A DNA stretch of 64,000 bases from Codonopsis lanceolata (taxonomy: Eukaryota > Streptophyta > Magnoliopsida > Asterales > Campanulaceae), in assembly GCA_013146195.2 (NCBI GenBank), contig CM028377.1:169797824-169861823 (forward strand), read 5' to 3'. The notes under the pieces are model-generated. The model worked only from the letters and a program-made list of their open reading frames with translations, searched no databases and was not told the origin of the DNA. This document shows positions 32,152 through 44,119 of this stretch, piece after piece. Every line of letters starts with the position of its first letter. Position 1 is the first letter of the stretch. The position numbers and the translations under genes were made by a program.

Positions 32152-33337
32152 CTAAAAGGACCAGACCATTTGGATTTTAACTTTCCTGGGGAAAAACCTT
32201 AACCTAGAGTTAAACAATAATACTTTCATACCTGGATGAAGCATTTTGTTGGCTAATCCCATGTCATGATACTTTTTGGTCTTTTCTTTATAAGTTTTCG
32301 CATTCTGATACGAATTAAGTCTATGTTCTTCTAATTCATTTAACTGAAACAGTCTTTCTTCTCCAGCTAATGTCAAATCTAAATTCAATTCTTTAATTGC
32401 CCAATAGGCTTTGTGCTCAATCTCAACTGGTAAATGGCAAGCTTTACCATATACCATCCTATATGGACTCATTCCTATGGGTGTCTTAAAAGCAGTTCGG
32501 TATGCCCATAAAGCATCCTTGAGTTTAGATTCCCAATCTTTACGATTAGGCCTAATGCCTTTTTCTAACACTGCTTTTATCTGCCTATTGCTTACTTCTA
32601 CTTGTCCAGATGTCTGTGGATGATAAGGTGTAGCTAACTTGTGAGTTACACCATGCTTTCTGAGGACACTATTTAACAACTTATTGGTAAAATGCGTTCC
32701 CTGGTCACTTATTATGGCCTTAGGGACTCCATATCTAGCAAATAAATCTTCTACAAACTTGACTACTGTTTTACCATCATTATTCTTAGTTGCTACCGCT
32801 TCTATCCATTTAGAAACGTAGTCAACTGCTACCAAAATATATTCGCAATTATTGGACACAGGAAAGGGACCCATAAAATCAATACCCCAAACATCAAAAA
32901 TTTCAACTACTAAATTAACATGTAAGGGCATCTCGCTTTTTTTTCCTATACCACTGCTCTTTGGCATTTATCACATGTTCTCAGAAAACAGCTTCACAAT
33001 CTCTAAAAACAAGAGGCCAATACGCACTGATTGCAAAATTTTACGAGCGGTTTTATTACCACTAAAATGACCACCACAAGAATATCCATGGCAAAATTCC
33101 ATGATACCTTGTTGATCTTTTTTCTGGAATACATCTTCTTATCAAAGAATCAGAACAAATTTTGTATAAATGAGGAGCTTCCCAAAAATAATTTTTAGTT
33201 TCCGCCAAAAATTTCTTCTTTTCATAATGATCAAAATCCGGATTAATGATATCAGACACATAATAGTTGACAAAATCAGCATACCAAGGGTCAGAATCTT
33301 TAATGGCTAAGAGTTGTTCATCGCAGAAAATTGTCAT
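32152..33337 (-). pseudogene. Athila-like integrase
   Basis: A long frame (32152-32967) carries the catalytic core: WGIDFMGPF (Asp), AIISDQGTHF (Asp), GQVEVSNRQIKAVLEK (Glu), then the LWAYRTAFKTPIGMSPYRMV and LNELEEHRLNSYQNA blocks. 33062-33337 is the upstream piece (DPWYADFVNYYVS, NYFWEAPHLYKICSDSLIRR). The zinc finger between the pieces is frameshifted, and the C-terminus (FFPRKVKIQMVWSF for an expected GKLKSRWSGPF type) is shifted as well. Core residues are intact, but no single ORF remains. Confidence 0.85.
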
Positions 33338-33829
33338 TAATGGGGACAGATCATCAAGAAATTGACGCTCGCTAAGGGTGAAAATTCTAACCTAGACAAG
33401 TGGTCGGCCACAACATTCTCCTTCCTTTTTATCCTTGATAGTTATGTCAAATTCTTGTAACAATAACATCCATCTAATTAATCTTGGTTTAGCATCCTTC
33501 TTACTTAAGAGATATTTCAATGCGTAATGATCGAAAAAGATTATCACCTTTGATCCTAGCAAATATGATCTAAATTTTTCTAAAGCATATACTATGCTAA
33601 AAATTCCTTTTCAAGAGTGGTATAATTCAATTGAGCATCATTCGAGTTCTACTAGCATAATGGATCACATGAGGCTTTCTATCTACCCTTTGTCCTAACA
33701 CGGCTCCAATTGCAAAATCTGATGCATCACACATGATTTCAAAAGGAAGTGACCAATCGTGGCCTGGATAAAATTGGGGCAATAGTTAACTTTTCTTTTA
33801 ATAAATTAAAAGCTTCTAAACATTCTTTA
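33338..33829 (-). pseudogene. Athila-like RNase H remnant
   Basis: No long frame. On the minus strand the words ENVVADHLS (33390-33420), YLLSKKDAKPRLIRWM-like sequence (33470-33510) and FDHYALKYLLS (about 33510-33540) follow RNase H order. Many small indels. The region connects RT and integrase directly, with no foreign insertion. Confidence 0.65.
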
Positions 33830-34653
33830 TCAAAATAAACTCTGATCTTTTGCTAACAAATTACATAGAGGTTTACAGATTTTGGAAAAGTCTTTTATAA
33901 ATCTTCGATAAAAACCAGCATGGCCAAGAAAACTTCGAACTCCTTTAACTGAAGTGGGAGGGGGTAGTTGTGAAATAACTTCAATTTTAGCTTTGTCAAC
34001 TTCAATTCCTTTATTTGAAACAACATGCCCTAAGACAATTCCATGTTTTACCATGAAGTGACTTTTCTCCCAACTTAAAGTTAAATTAGTTTCAAAAGAT
34101 CTTTTTTCAGATGATGTAAGGTTTTCTAAACAATGATCAAAAGAATTTCCGAAAACTGAAAAATCATCCATGAAAACTTCTACGCATCTTTCAACTAAAT
34201 CTGAAAATATAGAAATCATGCATCTTTGAAAAGTAGCTGGTGCATTACACAACCCAAAAGGCATTCTCCTAAAAGCAAAAGTACCAAAGGGACATGTAAA
34301 GGTTGTTTTCTCTTGGTCTTCAAAATGTGGATCCGATTATATCCGAAAAACCATCAAGAAAACAATAATATTCATGACCTGCTAATCTTTCAAGAATTTG
34401 GTCAATAAATGGTAAAGGAAAGTGGTCTTTCCTAGTTGCCGCATTTAATTTACGCAAATCGCAACTACACATTCTATAACCAGCTATAGTCCTTGTAGGG
34501 ACTAATTCATCTTTATCATTTTTAACAACAAGTAATTCCCGACTTTTAGAACTACTTGAACAGACTAACCCATTTACTATCCGATATAGGGTAAATTATA
34601 CCCGCATCTAAGAGCTTAAGAACTTCTTTCCTAACGCCTTTTCCATGTGTGGG
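33830..34653 (-). pseudogene. Athila-like reverse transcriptase
   Basis: Frame 33830-34264: MPFGLCNAPATFQRCM, the catalytic VFMDDFSVFG (F-M-D-D form usual for Athila), GIVLGHVVSNKGIEVDKAKI, VRSFLGHAGFYRRFIKDFS. Upstream (34265-34653) the fingers survive in broken frames (DLRKLNAATRKDHFPLPFID, HEYYCFLDGF). At least three frameshifts. Classification as Athila rests on FMDD plus the downstream features. Confidence 0.85.
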
Positions 34654-34929
34654 TTAAGTCTTTTCTGTCTTTCTGTAAGGTTTACTACCTTCTTCTAAAT
34701 GTATTTTATGCATACACATAGAGGGACTAATTCCTTTTAGGTCAGCTAAGGACCATCCTAAAGCTTCTCTATGTGTCCATAAGACTTTTAACAAACTTGC
34801 TTCTTGTATTTCTGTTAAGTCGGCTGCTATAATAACAGGCAAAGTGTTACCTTCCCCTAAAAATGCATATTTTAAGTGGGATGGTAATGGCTTTAATTCT
34901 TCGACTTTGGGAGAATTAATGGAAGGCAT
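34654..34929 (-). pseudogene. Athila-like protease-RT linker
   Basis: Reads SPKVEELKPLPSHLKYAFLG, TLPVIIAADLTEIQEASLL, HREALGWSLADLKGISPSMC, the standard sequence just before RT in Athila/gypsy pol. The end is frameshifted into the RT fingers. Confidence 0.8.
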
Positions 34930-35220
34930 AAATTCGAATTTTCTACCTTAATTGTTTCTTTTATTTTAGCCTCATTATTCTCTTCTTGTTTTTCTTCCTT
35001 AATATCTTCTATCTCAATACTTCTCACTTCTTCAAAGAGATTTTAGAATCTCTACTTCATCTTCTTTGATTTCATAACTTTCTTCAACTACTTTCTCCGA
35101 CTCATCGTAATTATTTTCGATTCTACCTTTATTTCTTTTTCATCTTTCTTTTTACTAGCTTCTAGCTTTCTCTTTCTTTCTCTTAATCTCTTTCTTTTCT
35201 TCCTCTATTTCTCTTCAATT
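34930..35220 (-). other. Low-complexity Glu/Lys-coding tract up to the gap
   Basis: T/C-rich on the plus strand (AGAAGAA-type repeats on the minus strand). It fits the acidic/basic spacer before the protease-RT linker in Athila-like polyproteins. No stable frame. Protease, gag and 5' LTR would lie beyond the gap. Confidence 0.5.
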
Positions 35221-35320
35221 NNNNNNNNNNNNNNNNNNNNNNNNNNNNNNNNNNNNNNNNNNNNNNNNNNNNNNNNNNNNNNNNNNNNNNNNNNNNNNNN
35301 NNNNNNNNNNNNNNNNNNNN
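35221..35320. other. Assembly gap (100 N)
   Basis: Exactly 100 N, so probably a placeholder of unknown true size. The left side is Athila-like (minus), the right side SIRE-like (plus). The missing parts of both should be here if the join is correct. Confidence 0.99.
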
Positions 35321-35767
35321 TATGCTGGTTGCCAAGTTGACAGAAAAAGCACCAGTGGAACTTGTCAATTTCTAGGAGACAGACTTGTCTCTTGAGCTAG
35401 CAAGAAACAAGCATCGGTTTCCAACTCCACCACTGAAGCAGAGTACATAGCTGCTGGTAGCTGCTGCTATCAACTACTTTGGATCAAACAACAGTTAGTG
35501 GATTACGACATAAAAGTAGCAGATTGCCCAATCATGTGTGATAACACCTCAGCAATCTCGATCACCTACAATCCTGTGATGCACTCCAAGACAAAGCATA
35601 TCGATGTTCGATATCACTTTCTAAGGGACAATGTAGAAAAGAGAAACATTAGCACGAAGTACATTTCCACTGAACATCAACTGGCAGATATCTTCATAAA
35701 AGCTCTAGAAGCAGACAGGTTTGCTTATCTTAGGGGAGAGCTTGGTATGCTCGATCCAACTGCCTAA
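35321..35767 (+). pseudogene. SIRE-like Ty1/copia RNase H, C-terminal part
   Basis: Reads YAGCQVDRKSTSGTCQFLGD, then a TGA at 35392-35394 where copia elements have Trp (LVS-stop-ASKKQA). It continues STTEAEYIAAGSCCYQLLW (catalytic Glu), CDNTSAISITYNPVMHSKTK, HIDVRYHFLRDNV, QLADIFIKAL, and ends LGMLDPTA-stop. The reading is classic Ty1/copia RNase H. RT and upstream parts are lost in the gap. The nonsense codon indicates an inactive copy, although it is otherwise well preserved. Confidence 0.88.
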
Positions 35768-36667
35768 ATTTTATTAAAATTTAATTTTTATTAAATATTT
35801 GATTTTAATATTTTGAGCAGACTTACCAAATTTCTTAAGCAAACTTGATATTATATTTAAGCAGACTTATTTCTTTAAAGAAGAAAAGTCTAGAATTCCT
35901 ACACCACCGGAAGACAAGGCAGTTTTCTAAACTCCTAGTTTAGAAGGTTAATTTTGAAAATTGTAAGTGGACTCCATTTTAAATTTGGTTGAGATATTAT
36001 TCAAAAAGTCACTTTTTTCTCTCCTCAAGCCGCCATTCATTAAGTCTTTTCAACAAAAGGGCGCCTCGACTTAATGACCTTTCACAAAGTCTCTATGATC
36101 GACGGCACGCCTTTCATTTATAAACCCTCAACCGCCAAAAATTCACTTCACAAAACCGTTTCTTGCTATTCTCTCTCTAAACTTCTTCTTCTAAAAATTT
36201 CGCTTCGCACTGTTCGTTAGCTAATTCTGCAGAATCACTCTTCATTTTCATCTTCTACTTCTGCGAATCTACTGAAATGGTAAGACGATTCGAAGCCCTA
36301 ACTCAGTCACCACGGTGTAAGCAAAAATCTGTATACTTTCGTCTGTAAAACTGCCATTATTAACTGTTCATATAACTTCTTGCTCTACATTTCTTTGAAC
36401 TTTAAAATTCATTGTTCACTACCGTAGCCCATATACATCGCTCATATATCATTTATTTTAGTATTCTCGGTAATATTCAACTCAGATATGATATTTCATG
36501 AGTTCTCTAGAAATTTCTAGGGCTTAGTGATGTACCTTGTTCGTATTTCAGGTTCTTGAAATTTTGCCCTAACTTATTTCCCGAATTTTTTTTGGGCTAA
36601 AACTTTCCCAAGTTGTTCCCGAATGTTCGAATCCAACTCTTGAGATTCCATCGCTGTCTCCCCAACT
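35768..36667 (+). other. Region between pol and the envelope-position ORF of the SIRE-like element
   Basis: Non-coding. TTTATAAACC at 36117-36126 resembles a TATA box, followed by a CT-rich, leader-like stretch. ATG with a GTAAG donor at 36277-36284 and TTTCAG at 36546-36551 would delimit a 272-base intron. This may be a separate promoter and leader for the downstream ORF, but the predicted spliced frame stops soon, so the idea is unproven. Confidence 0.4.
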
Positions 36668-37602
36668 ATGTATCATCCGGGGATGTGCATTGACGAACCA
36701 TCTGTTCGTGCTTATGCTTCTTGGGTCAAAATTGTGGATGACCTGAACCAGTCTGGGATTCTGCCTCTGTTCATGCTAGATGATGTCGACTTCAGCTACC
36801 TTCTAGTGGAAGAATTCTTCCAAAAGGCGATTATCAACGACTCAAGGACCTCTATCTCTGCTGTCGTCAGGACAGTCTCCATCACTATCACTGCTTCCAG
36901 AATCGCCAAGATTATTGGCGTGGAATTTGATGGCCCCACTTCACTGACAGATGCTGAAAAGGCCACTGCTTGGTCTTACATGCGTGGGGAGAACACTCCA
37001 AGGGAGGTTGCTGCTAAGATGAAGAGGACCCTATTCGAAGATGATGTCTACTTCATCAGCCATCTATTCGACAAAATTCTAATCTTCAAGAATGGCACCC
37101 ATGACATCATGACTTTAGACCAGGAATACACGTTTGTAGTCATTCTCAATCTTCGACTCAAGCCAGGCACAGTTACATTTTGGCTGTGTGCGATGCTATT
37201 GATACAGTCCAAACTTCTCTCAAGCAGAAGTGACCCTTTGTTCGTCTTGTCAACACTCTTCTTCGGTCCAACACGCAATTTCATACTCAGATGCTGGCCT
37301 TTGAGAAGAAGAAGATTCAGAAATCCATCCAATTCACCAGCACCTTCATCATCAACTACCAAAAGCTGAAGAACGAGAAGCGAGCTCAGCAAGGTCTCCC
37401 TCCTTTTCTCATCATCCACGCCATGAACCCCCCTCCACTCAAAATTATCAAGATCAATCCAGAAACTACAGTGGATGCTTTCATGGCCAAGCAGCTAAGC
37501 AAGAAGCTCTCCAAGGAAGCCGCTGTGGCGAAGGCCGCTCTAGCAAAGCTGCCGATCGCTGCCCTCCACAACTTCACAAAAGAAGAAGAAGATTTCTTCT
37601 GA
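36668..37602 (+). pseudogene. SIRE-like envelope-position ORF, N-terminal part
   Basis: Starts MYHPGMCIDEPSVRAYASWV; the ATG is chosen as the first in the frame after the leader. Contains DDVDFSYLLVEEFFQKAII, VSITITASRIAKIIGVEFDG, the 'putative plant transposon/PMD-like' type of fold seen in Sirevirus ORFs after pol. A frame change at about 37200 leads to a Lys-rich segment (FEKKKIQKSIQFTSTFIINY, MAKQLSKKLSKEAAVAKAAL) ending near 37602. No signal peptide. Function unknown. Its position between copia pol and the 3' LTR is the main argument for the label. Confidence 0.6.
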
Positions 37603-39117
37603 GGAGGAGCCCGTTCCCAAGCGGAGCGCTTCATCAAACACCGCTACGCTAACCCCGCTGCCCCGATCCAAAAGAAGACGAGCTGGCGCCTCATCCACTC
37701 CTGCTCCTATGCCTGAGAGGCTCTTGACGAACCGCTCTCCCTCTCCACTCTCGAAAGCGAAAACCCAAACGCACCGAACCCTCATAACCCTTTATTCCTT
37801 TTATTCCACCCTCATCTCCTATCTCTTCTTCCTCCCATTCTCTCACTTCTTCAGCCCTGCTGGCATTTGGGAGGAGCTTCTTTGCTACCCTCCTTCTTCC
37901 TCCTACTTCCTCTTCAACCCCTGGCCGTTGTTGAGGAGGAGTCTTCTTCACCTGCTCCAAAGAAGAAGAAACGCAGACTTCGCAAGAAGTCTGTGGCTCC
38001 AACACCCTTTTCTTCGCCTTCTCCTACCATCGACTCTATCCCTTCTCCACCTTCTTCTCCCGAACCTATCTCCATCCTTCCTCCGAAATCTTCCCTAGCC
38101 ATTATACCTACTCCTTCTACCCCTTCTACTTCCTTCTCTATGCCAGAACACTTCTCTCCTCTTGCCCCTCACATATCTACTCTTCTCTACCAAACAGCCT
38201 TTCTTCCCGAAATCTTCCCTCCCATCTCTCAGTATATTACTCCTATTTCTATCTCTTCTGATCTTTACCAAATCCTTTTTCCCTCTATCTCTTCTGCCAC
38301 TCATTCTTTTCTCTTCAATCTTTCTTCTATTTCTGATCTTTTCTTCCCCTCTAACTCTCCTCCTAATTTCATTCTTCTCCCTGACTATCCTTTCCCTCCT
38401 TACCTTTTGGAAGCCTCTTCTTCCTCTTCTGCTTCTTCTTCCTATGACAGTAGCTTAGCCACTGACATGGTAATTGATTCTAAACCCTCTTCTCCTCCGT
38501 CCACAACCTCGGCTGCTAACCACCCTGCTTCATCTTCCTCCTCTCCAAACTCTACTCCTAACCCTTCTGCAACCCATATCTCCGTCAACCTCAACCCTTC
38601 TTCTCTACCTTCCAACACTACTGATCCTGCCCTTCTTGACCTCCTCCGCTCCAACAATCCTCAGCTCGCCCAGATCAACACCACCGTATCCTCTATGGCA
38701 CAGCAGATTGAGGTGCTTAACTATGGCCTCAATGCTACTCATGCCACCATCTTCGACATCGGCAAGATCGTCGATCAACTGGTGAATGACTCTGCTCAAG
38801 CCTTCACTACCCACCGGTTCTTGGTTCAAGATCAACAGGCTGCTCTGATAGGCATGCTGCACTCCCAGCAGATCAGCATCCGCACTCTCTTCGATGAGCT
38901 CAAGACTGCAATGGCACGAGCCATCCTTCGTAGACAAGAAGTTGTTGATTTTACTGATCTTCGTCTGGTTGAGCAAGCGAATGCAAGGGCTGCTGCCGCT
39001 GAACAGCGTAGGGTTGGTGCCATAAGGGAGGAGAGAGCTACTCACTTTTTGAATCAAGCCCTGATTGAAGAACAGAACAGACTCCGAGAACGCCTTAATG
39101 ACAGAATCAGGATCTAG
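37603..39117 (+). pseudogene. SIRE-like envelope-position ORF, Ser/Pro-rich and coiled-coil part
   Basis: An open frame of 416 residues (37867-39117). Residues 20-45 are basic (APKKKKRRLRKKS, a nuclear-localisation-like signal). Residues 45-260 are Ser/Pro/Thr-rich with hydrophobic patches. Residues 265-410 are heptad-like (LAQINTTVSSMAQQIEVLNY, EQANARAAAAEQRRVGAIRE), predicting a coiled coil. It ends NDRIRI-stop. The segment 37603-37866 connects to the N-terminal part through frameshifts. A C-terminal coiled coil is typical of Sirevirus envelope-like proteins; membrane fusion is not supported by what is seen. Confidence 0.6.
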
Positions 39118-39549
39118 GTTGGAGACTACTTAGAACGTCGACGCACTCAGCCCAATCTGTTTTGAATCTGCTGGTATTTAGTTTTGTATCTTCGTTTTTA
39201 AACTCTACTGTTTTGCAAAAACTTCTGCTGTTAAACAGCTTGTTTAATCACAGATGAGTTTAGTTTCTTTCAAGTTTAAATTGCTTTATCTTGCTATCAT
39301 TTAGTCTATTTAAACTTCGTGTTTAAATCTTTATATGTTGCATGTATGCTTATCCTAAGATTTAAACTCTGCTCTACTTAGTACTTTACATAAATGCGTT
39401 TATCTTGTAAGTACTTAGTCTAGCTATCTCTCTACCAAGACACGCTCACGAGAGGTATGTGCGCTTTTTATTTATAAATTCTTTAAGACATATTATTATC
39501 TCAGTGCATGATTCAAAGTCTGCTTGTAGCTGAGATGATGACATCAACC
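39118..39549 (+). other. SIRE-like 3' untranslated region
   Basis: Non-coding, T-rich, with TTTAAACT-type words. No further ORF. It leads directly into the polypurine tract. Confidence 0.6.
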
Positions 39550-39563
39550 AAATAGGAGGAGCT
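39550..39563 (+). promoter_or_regulatory. Polypurine tract of the SIRE-like element
   Basis: AAATAGGAGGAGCT immediately before the LTR start TGTTGATCCC. The AGGRGGAG form followed by TGTTG is usual for SIRE-type elements. Confidence 0.75.
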
Positions 39564-40783
39564 TGTTGATCCCTAATTCTAGATTTGGTTGAGTCATCTT
39601 CTGATTCTAGTGTACATTGGCTAAAAGGTCTGCGTACCGATTAATGTGGCAACTATCTTAGAATCAAAGTTAATTAGAATTGTTTAAGTGTTAGTTTAGG
39701 CGCGGTTTTGCAAGCTTCTTCAGCAGCCTTGGAAGAACAGCAGACTTTGAAGTCTGCTCAAAGAACGGAAAATCAAAATTGGCCAAATCACGAAATTATG
39801 ACACGTGTACACCTATTTAGATATTTTCGAAAATATCTAGTCATTATGTCTTCATCAGATTTCATTTTCAAGAAGTCAACTCTACATGCTGACAACTGTC
39901 CAGACTGTCTCCTGAAACCTGAAGACTGAAGACATTACCCTTTTTGGCTAAGAAGACTTTCTAAGCTGAAGCGCCTGCAGTCTGAAACCTTACTCCATTT
40001 GGGAATGTCTTCTCTGCACACACTGCATCTCTGATGACTGTGGCTGTTACATCTCCCAAAGCACCGAATTGCATTCAATGCAAAAGAACGTTGGACACAG
40101 TTCACTCTGTCTCAGCCCAACGGTCCAAAGATCTCTTCCTGGTATTTATTCAAGTCCTGAAGATCTGAAGAAATAACTCTTGCGCATTAAAACTCTCAAG
40201 CTTCATCTTCAACACTCAAGCATTCAAGAGATCAAAGGACAAGGACTAACACCTCACCAAACTTTCTGAAGCTGCAGATCTGCTATCTTAAATTCGTTTA
40301 AGCTTCATTTAGTTTGTCTTTAAACTGTTCTTTAATTCAGCACGTGTGAGAACAATTATTCCTTGATTGTTTCTCTCACCTTTATACACTTGGTTAAAAA
40401 CTTATTTTGTACACGATCCATTAGAGATCTTATTCATAAACCTAGTGGATAAATAAGTGCACTTTTAAAATCCAAAGCTAACCACTTTGGTAGTGGATGT
40501 AGTACTATTCACAGTACGAACCACTTAAAATTGCAGTGTGCTGTTTGACCTGTTTTTATCTTTCTCATTAACTGCTTGTGCTTTACTGCTTCAGAATCTG
40601 TGCAACCCTCACTGAATTCTCGATAGTTCAGATTCGCTTCTGTTTCCGCTGCCTTAACCTTTTTCTAATTAAATCTTTCAAGAAAAATATCAAGAAGTAT
40701 TTACGAAAAAGTTTTTATCAACAACTAGGCTATTCAACCCCCCACCCCTTCTAGCCTAGATTGAGCCTATTTCGGGACCAACA
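39564..40783 (+). mobile_element. 3' LTR of the SIRE-like Ty1/copia element
   Basis: 1220 bp, from TGTTGATCCC to GGGACCAACA (9 of 10 inverted match). The flanking base at 40784 is inside the RT of a different, minus-strand copia element, so this marks an insertion. The 5' LTR and the other target-site copy are to the left, in or beyond the gap. Confidence 0.85.
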
Positions 40784-41877
40784 AAATTCTTAGCATACTT
40801 AAGTTGTGAAAGAAATATACTATCTTTAGATTGTTTAATTGGCATACCCAAAAAGAAATTTAATTCACCAACCATACTCATCTTAAATGTAGAATCATTA
40901 ATTCCATTTACAAAGTGTTTTAACATAGAATTAGATGTGGAATCAAAAACTATATCATCTACATATATTTTAGCAATAAGAATTTTTTTATTGGATTTTT
41001 GAATAAACAATGTTTTATCAACCTCTCCTCTTTTAAAACCATTTTAAGTAGATAATCTATTAATCTACCATACCAAGCTCTAAGATCTTGTTTTAAACCA
41101 TAAAGAGATTTCTTAAGTCTATAAACATGATCTGGCTTAAAAGGGTCTTCAAAGCCTTTAGGTTGTTCTACATAAACTTCTTCATTTAACACACCATTTA
41201 AGAAAGCACTCTTAACATTTCTTAAGTCTATAAACATGATCTGGCTTAAAAGGGTCTTTAAAGCCTTTAGGTTGTTCTACATAAACTTCTTCATTTAACA
41301 CACCATTTAAGAAAGCACTCTTAGCATCCATTTGTTGTAATGAAATACCTAAATAGCATGCAATAGCTAACAACAATATAATAGATTCAATTCTAGCAAC
41401 TGGAGCAAAAGTTTCATCAAAATCAATTCCCTCCACTTGAGTGTATCCTTGAGCAACTAAATGAGCTTTATTTCTAATCACATTACCTTGTTCATCAGAT
41501 TTATTTTTAAATATCCACTTCGTTCCTATAACATTTGTAGATTTAGGGCAAAGAAATAAGTACCAAACATCATTTTTAACAAATTGTTCTAGTTCATCTT
41601 GCGTGTCATTTATCCAAGGTTCATCTTTTAAAGCTTCTATCATATTTTTAGGTTCTATTTCAGAAACATAACAACAAGTATGCACTTTCAAACATTCAAG
41701 ATACAAACAAATATGTTTAACAATATCTTTGTAACTAACCTTTTCTCTTCTTCTTGTTTGCACACCTGCACTTACTTCACCAATCACCAAATTGGAAGGG
41801 TGGTCATTCAGAATTCTGCTGGGAATGTCTTTGGATCTGTCAATTATGATTTTTCTCTTCATCAGGATCTGAATCAA
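40784..41877 (-). pseudogene. Minus-strand copia reverse transcriptase, cut by the SIRE-like LTR
   Basis: Motifs in order: ALKDEPWINDTQDELEQF, VIGTKWIFKNKSDEQGNVIR, VAQGYTQVEGIDFDETFAPV, QMDAKSAFLNGVLNEEVYVE, HVYRLKKSLYGLKQ, the catalytic KIYVDDIVFDST, and GELNFFLGMPIKQSKDSIFL, SQLKYAKNF. The frame stops at 40784, where the SIRE LTR begins; the RNase H is missing. A 109-bp tandem duplication (41112-41329) and frameshifts near 41040 inactivate it. Confidence 0.88.
41112..41329 (-). repeat. 109-bp tandem duplication in copia RT
   Basis: CTTAAGTCTATAAACATGATC starts at 41112 and again at 41221; both copies encode AFLNGVLNEEVYVEQPKGF, then DPFKPDHVYRLKK. Two substitutions separate them (TCTTC/TCTTT; AACA/AGCA). 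109 is not a multiple of three, so the frame is lost. Confidence 0.92.
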
Positions 41878-42830
41878 TTTCAGTATTATTCAATGAAGTC
41901 CCCGATGAAGGTACATTGGAGCCTTCATTCGCTCCAACATTCTTTGAAAAAATTTCTTTACTTGGAATAACTTCAGATTATGAAGTTTGCAGACTTTCTA
42001 GGAGATCATCAACCTGATTTTCAACACTTTTTCTACCCAAATCAGATAGATCATCAAAGACAATGTTCATGGATTCCATAATAGTTCTTGTTCTAAGATT
42101 GAATACTCTATAGGCATGGCTATTTGTAGCATATCCCATAAACACACACTTATCACTTTTAAAATCAAATTTTGCAAGATGTTCTCTAACATCTAACAAA
42201 TAACAAATACTCCCAAAAACATGCAAGTACTTTCAAGTAGGTTTCTTTCCTTATAGAATTTCATAAGAAACCATATTACTACCCGGTCTTAAATACACAC
42301 GATTAATAACATGACATGCATTATTTAAAGCTTCTGCCCAAAATCTTTTAGATAAATTCTTAGAATTAAGCACAACATGAGTCATTTCTTGCAGGGTTCT
42401 ATTTTATATTTCAGCTACTCCATTGTGTTTAGGGGTTTTAGGAGCAGAAATTCATGTGAAATTTTCCTTTTTTTTCACAATAGGATGCAAAAGATGAATC
42501 CTCATATTCTTTACCATGGTCAGATCTAAGTTTCACAAGAGTAAGATTATAATCATTAAGCATCTTTTTATACCAAATTTTGAAAATATCAAAAGTATAA
42601 GATTTTTCTATAAAAAAGAATACTCTTTTAAATTTAGAAAAATCACCAACACAAACAAATGTATACTTTTTACCACCTAAGCTTTCAACTTCAATTGATC
42701 ACATGAGTTCAGTATGAACCAGTTCAAAATATCTAGAAGAAGCACAAATTTGAATACTTTTTGGTGAAACTTTGGTTTGTTTACCCTTTTGACATGCACC
42801 ACATATTTTCATTTCTTTGGTGTTTAAGTT
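41878..42830 (-). pseudogene. Minus-strand copia integrase
   Basis: 41978-42226 is the integrase C-terminal region (HVFGSICYLLDVREHLAKFD, KSDKCVFMGYATNSHAYRVF, TIMESMNIVFDDL). 42240-42780 covers the core in broken frames (SSRYFELVHTEL near 42720). 42785-42830 gives the zinc-finger end, NTKEMKICGACQKGKQTKVS. The upstream half of the zinc finger is at 49983-50118, beyond a 7.15-kb insertion. Inactive through many stops. Confidence 0.78.
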
Positions 42831-44119
42831 TGATTCCCTGATTCGTAATTTTAGTTATCGTGTTGTCGTACGAGTTCGTACCGTTGTGTTTATTGTCGTA
42901 TTATTCGGTTATTATTATTTTGACCATAGGTTTGGCCCTGGATGACTAGGGGGACCTTGGGGATTAACTTGGTATTATTTTGGTTTGGTCGTGTTAACGT
43001 TTGCACACGCTCGCGTTTAATTTTCGGTGTGACTTGTGCATTTTCGTAGGCCATGATATGTCTGTAGTAATTTGACCATGGTTTTTTATAGGTAACTCGG
43101 AATTGAGATTCGTTTAATGCATTAGAAACTAGACTTCGGGATATTTCCAACCATACCTCTTGCGTAATTTTTGGACTGGTATTTCAATACAGGCGTATTT
43201 TTAAATTTGACTGAATAACTTTTTCTCGGTATTTCCAGAAATTTAAGTTCTGCCTTGTTTATTGGATTTGCATGGAGACCCTTAATGAATTTCACCAAAC
43301 CTGACCCTAAGACCTTAATTAGACATTAGTTAGAGTGGATTAATCCTAAGTGAAAATTTTAGCACTAAGTCATCAATTAGGGACTTAATCTCACTTAAAA
43401 ATTAACCTATCATAGCTTGACAAATGTAATCCACTCACTTCATAACCTTTGTGCCTTAAAATATCTGATTTTCTCCACTCATTACACCTCCTACATCCTT
43501 GATATTTACAGCCACTATTGTTGTAAATCTTGTGAGGGAGACTCTTGGTGAGATTAGTATGTGTTTCTTGATTTCTCGGAGATCCGGCCACCCGATTTTG
43601 GATTCGAGGCCACCCAATCGTAGCTATCGACGAGGAGACTACTAATCCTTACTTTTTTTTTTCATTTTTCTCAGCCTTTTTCTAGGATTAGGTAAGCTTC
43701 CAATTCCCAAATATTATGTATGCTAGGTTGCTTTGCATACTAGCTTCATTAAAGTTGTCTATGCCATGTTAGGGAAGACTTCTATCATGTCAAAAACATC
43801 ATTTGACCCACTTTCAAAATCTGTAAATTTTTGGTCTTGAACCCAAACTTGAGTATTTGGTTTTGTGTTGAGTTTTAAAGTTGTTCAAGCCTTGATTTGG
43901 AACAAGTGTTGTTCATGAATTTGTTGAGAAACAAACTATGCAAATTCAGTCTGTGCTTTGAACGAATTCTGGAAAATACTGGTACAAATCTACTAAAGGG
44001 AGTTTTCTCAAAATGAATTATGTTATATCTATACATGTTAGGTAACTCTTTGTAAATTTGCATATAATTTGGAGTTCAGGAATTATTTTTCATGAGTCAC
44101 GAACCATGGCTGCGACAGT

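Noticed and set aside
37048..38304. Minus-strand ORFs rich in Glu, Gly and Arg
   Set aside because: They are shadows of the Ser/Pro-rich plus-strand ORF; no start context or family resemblance.
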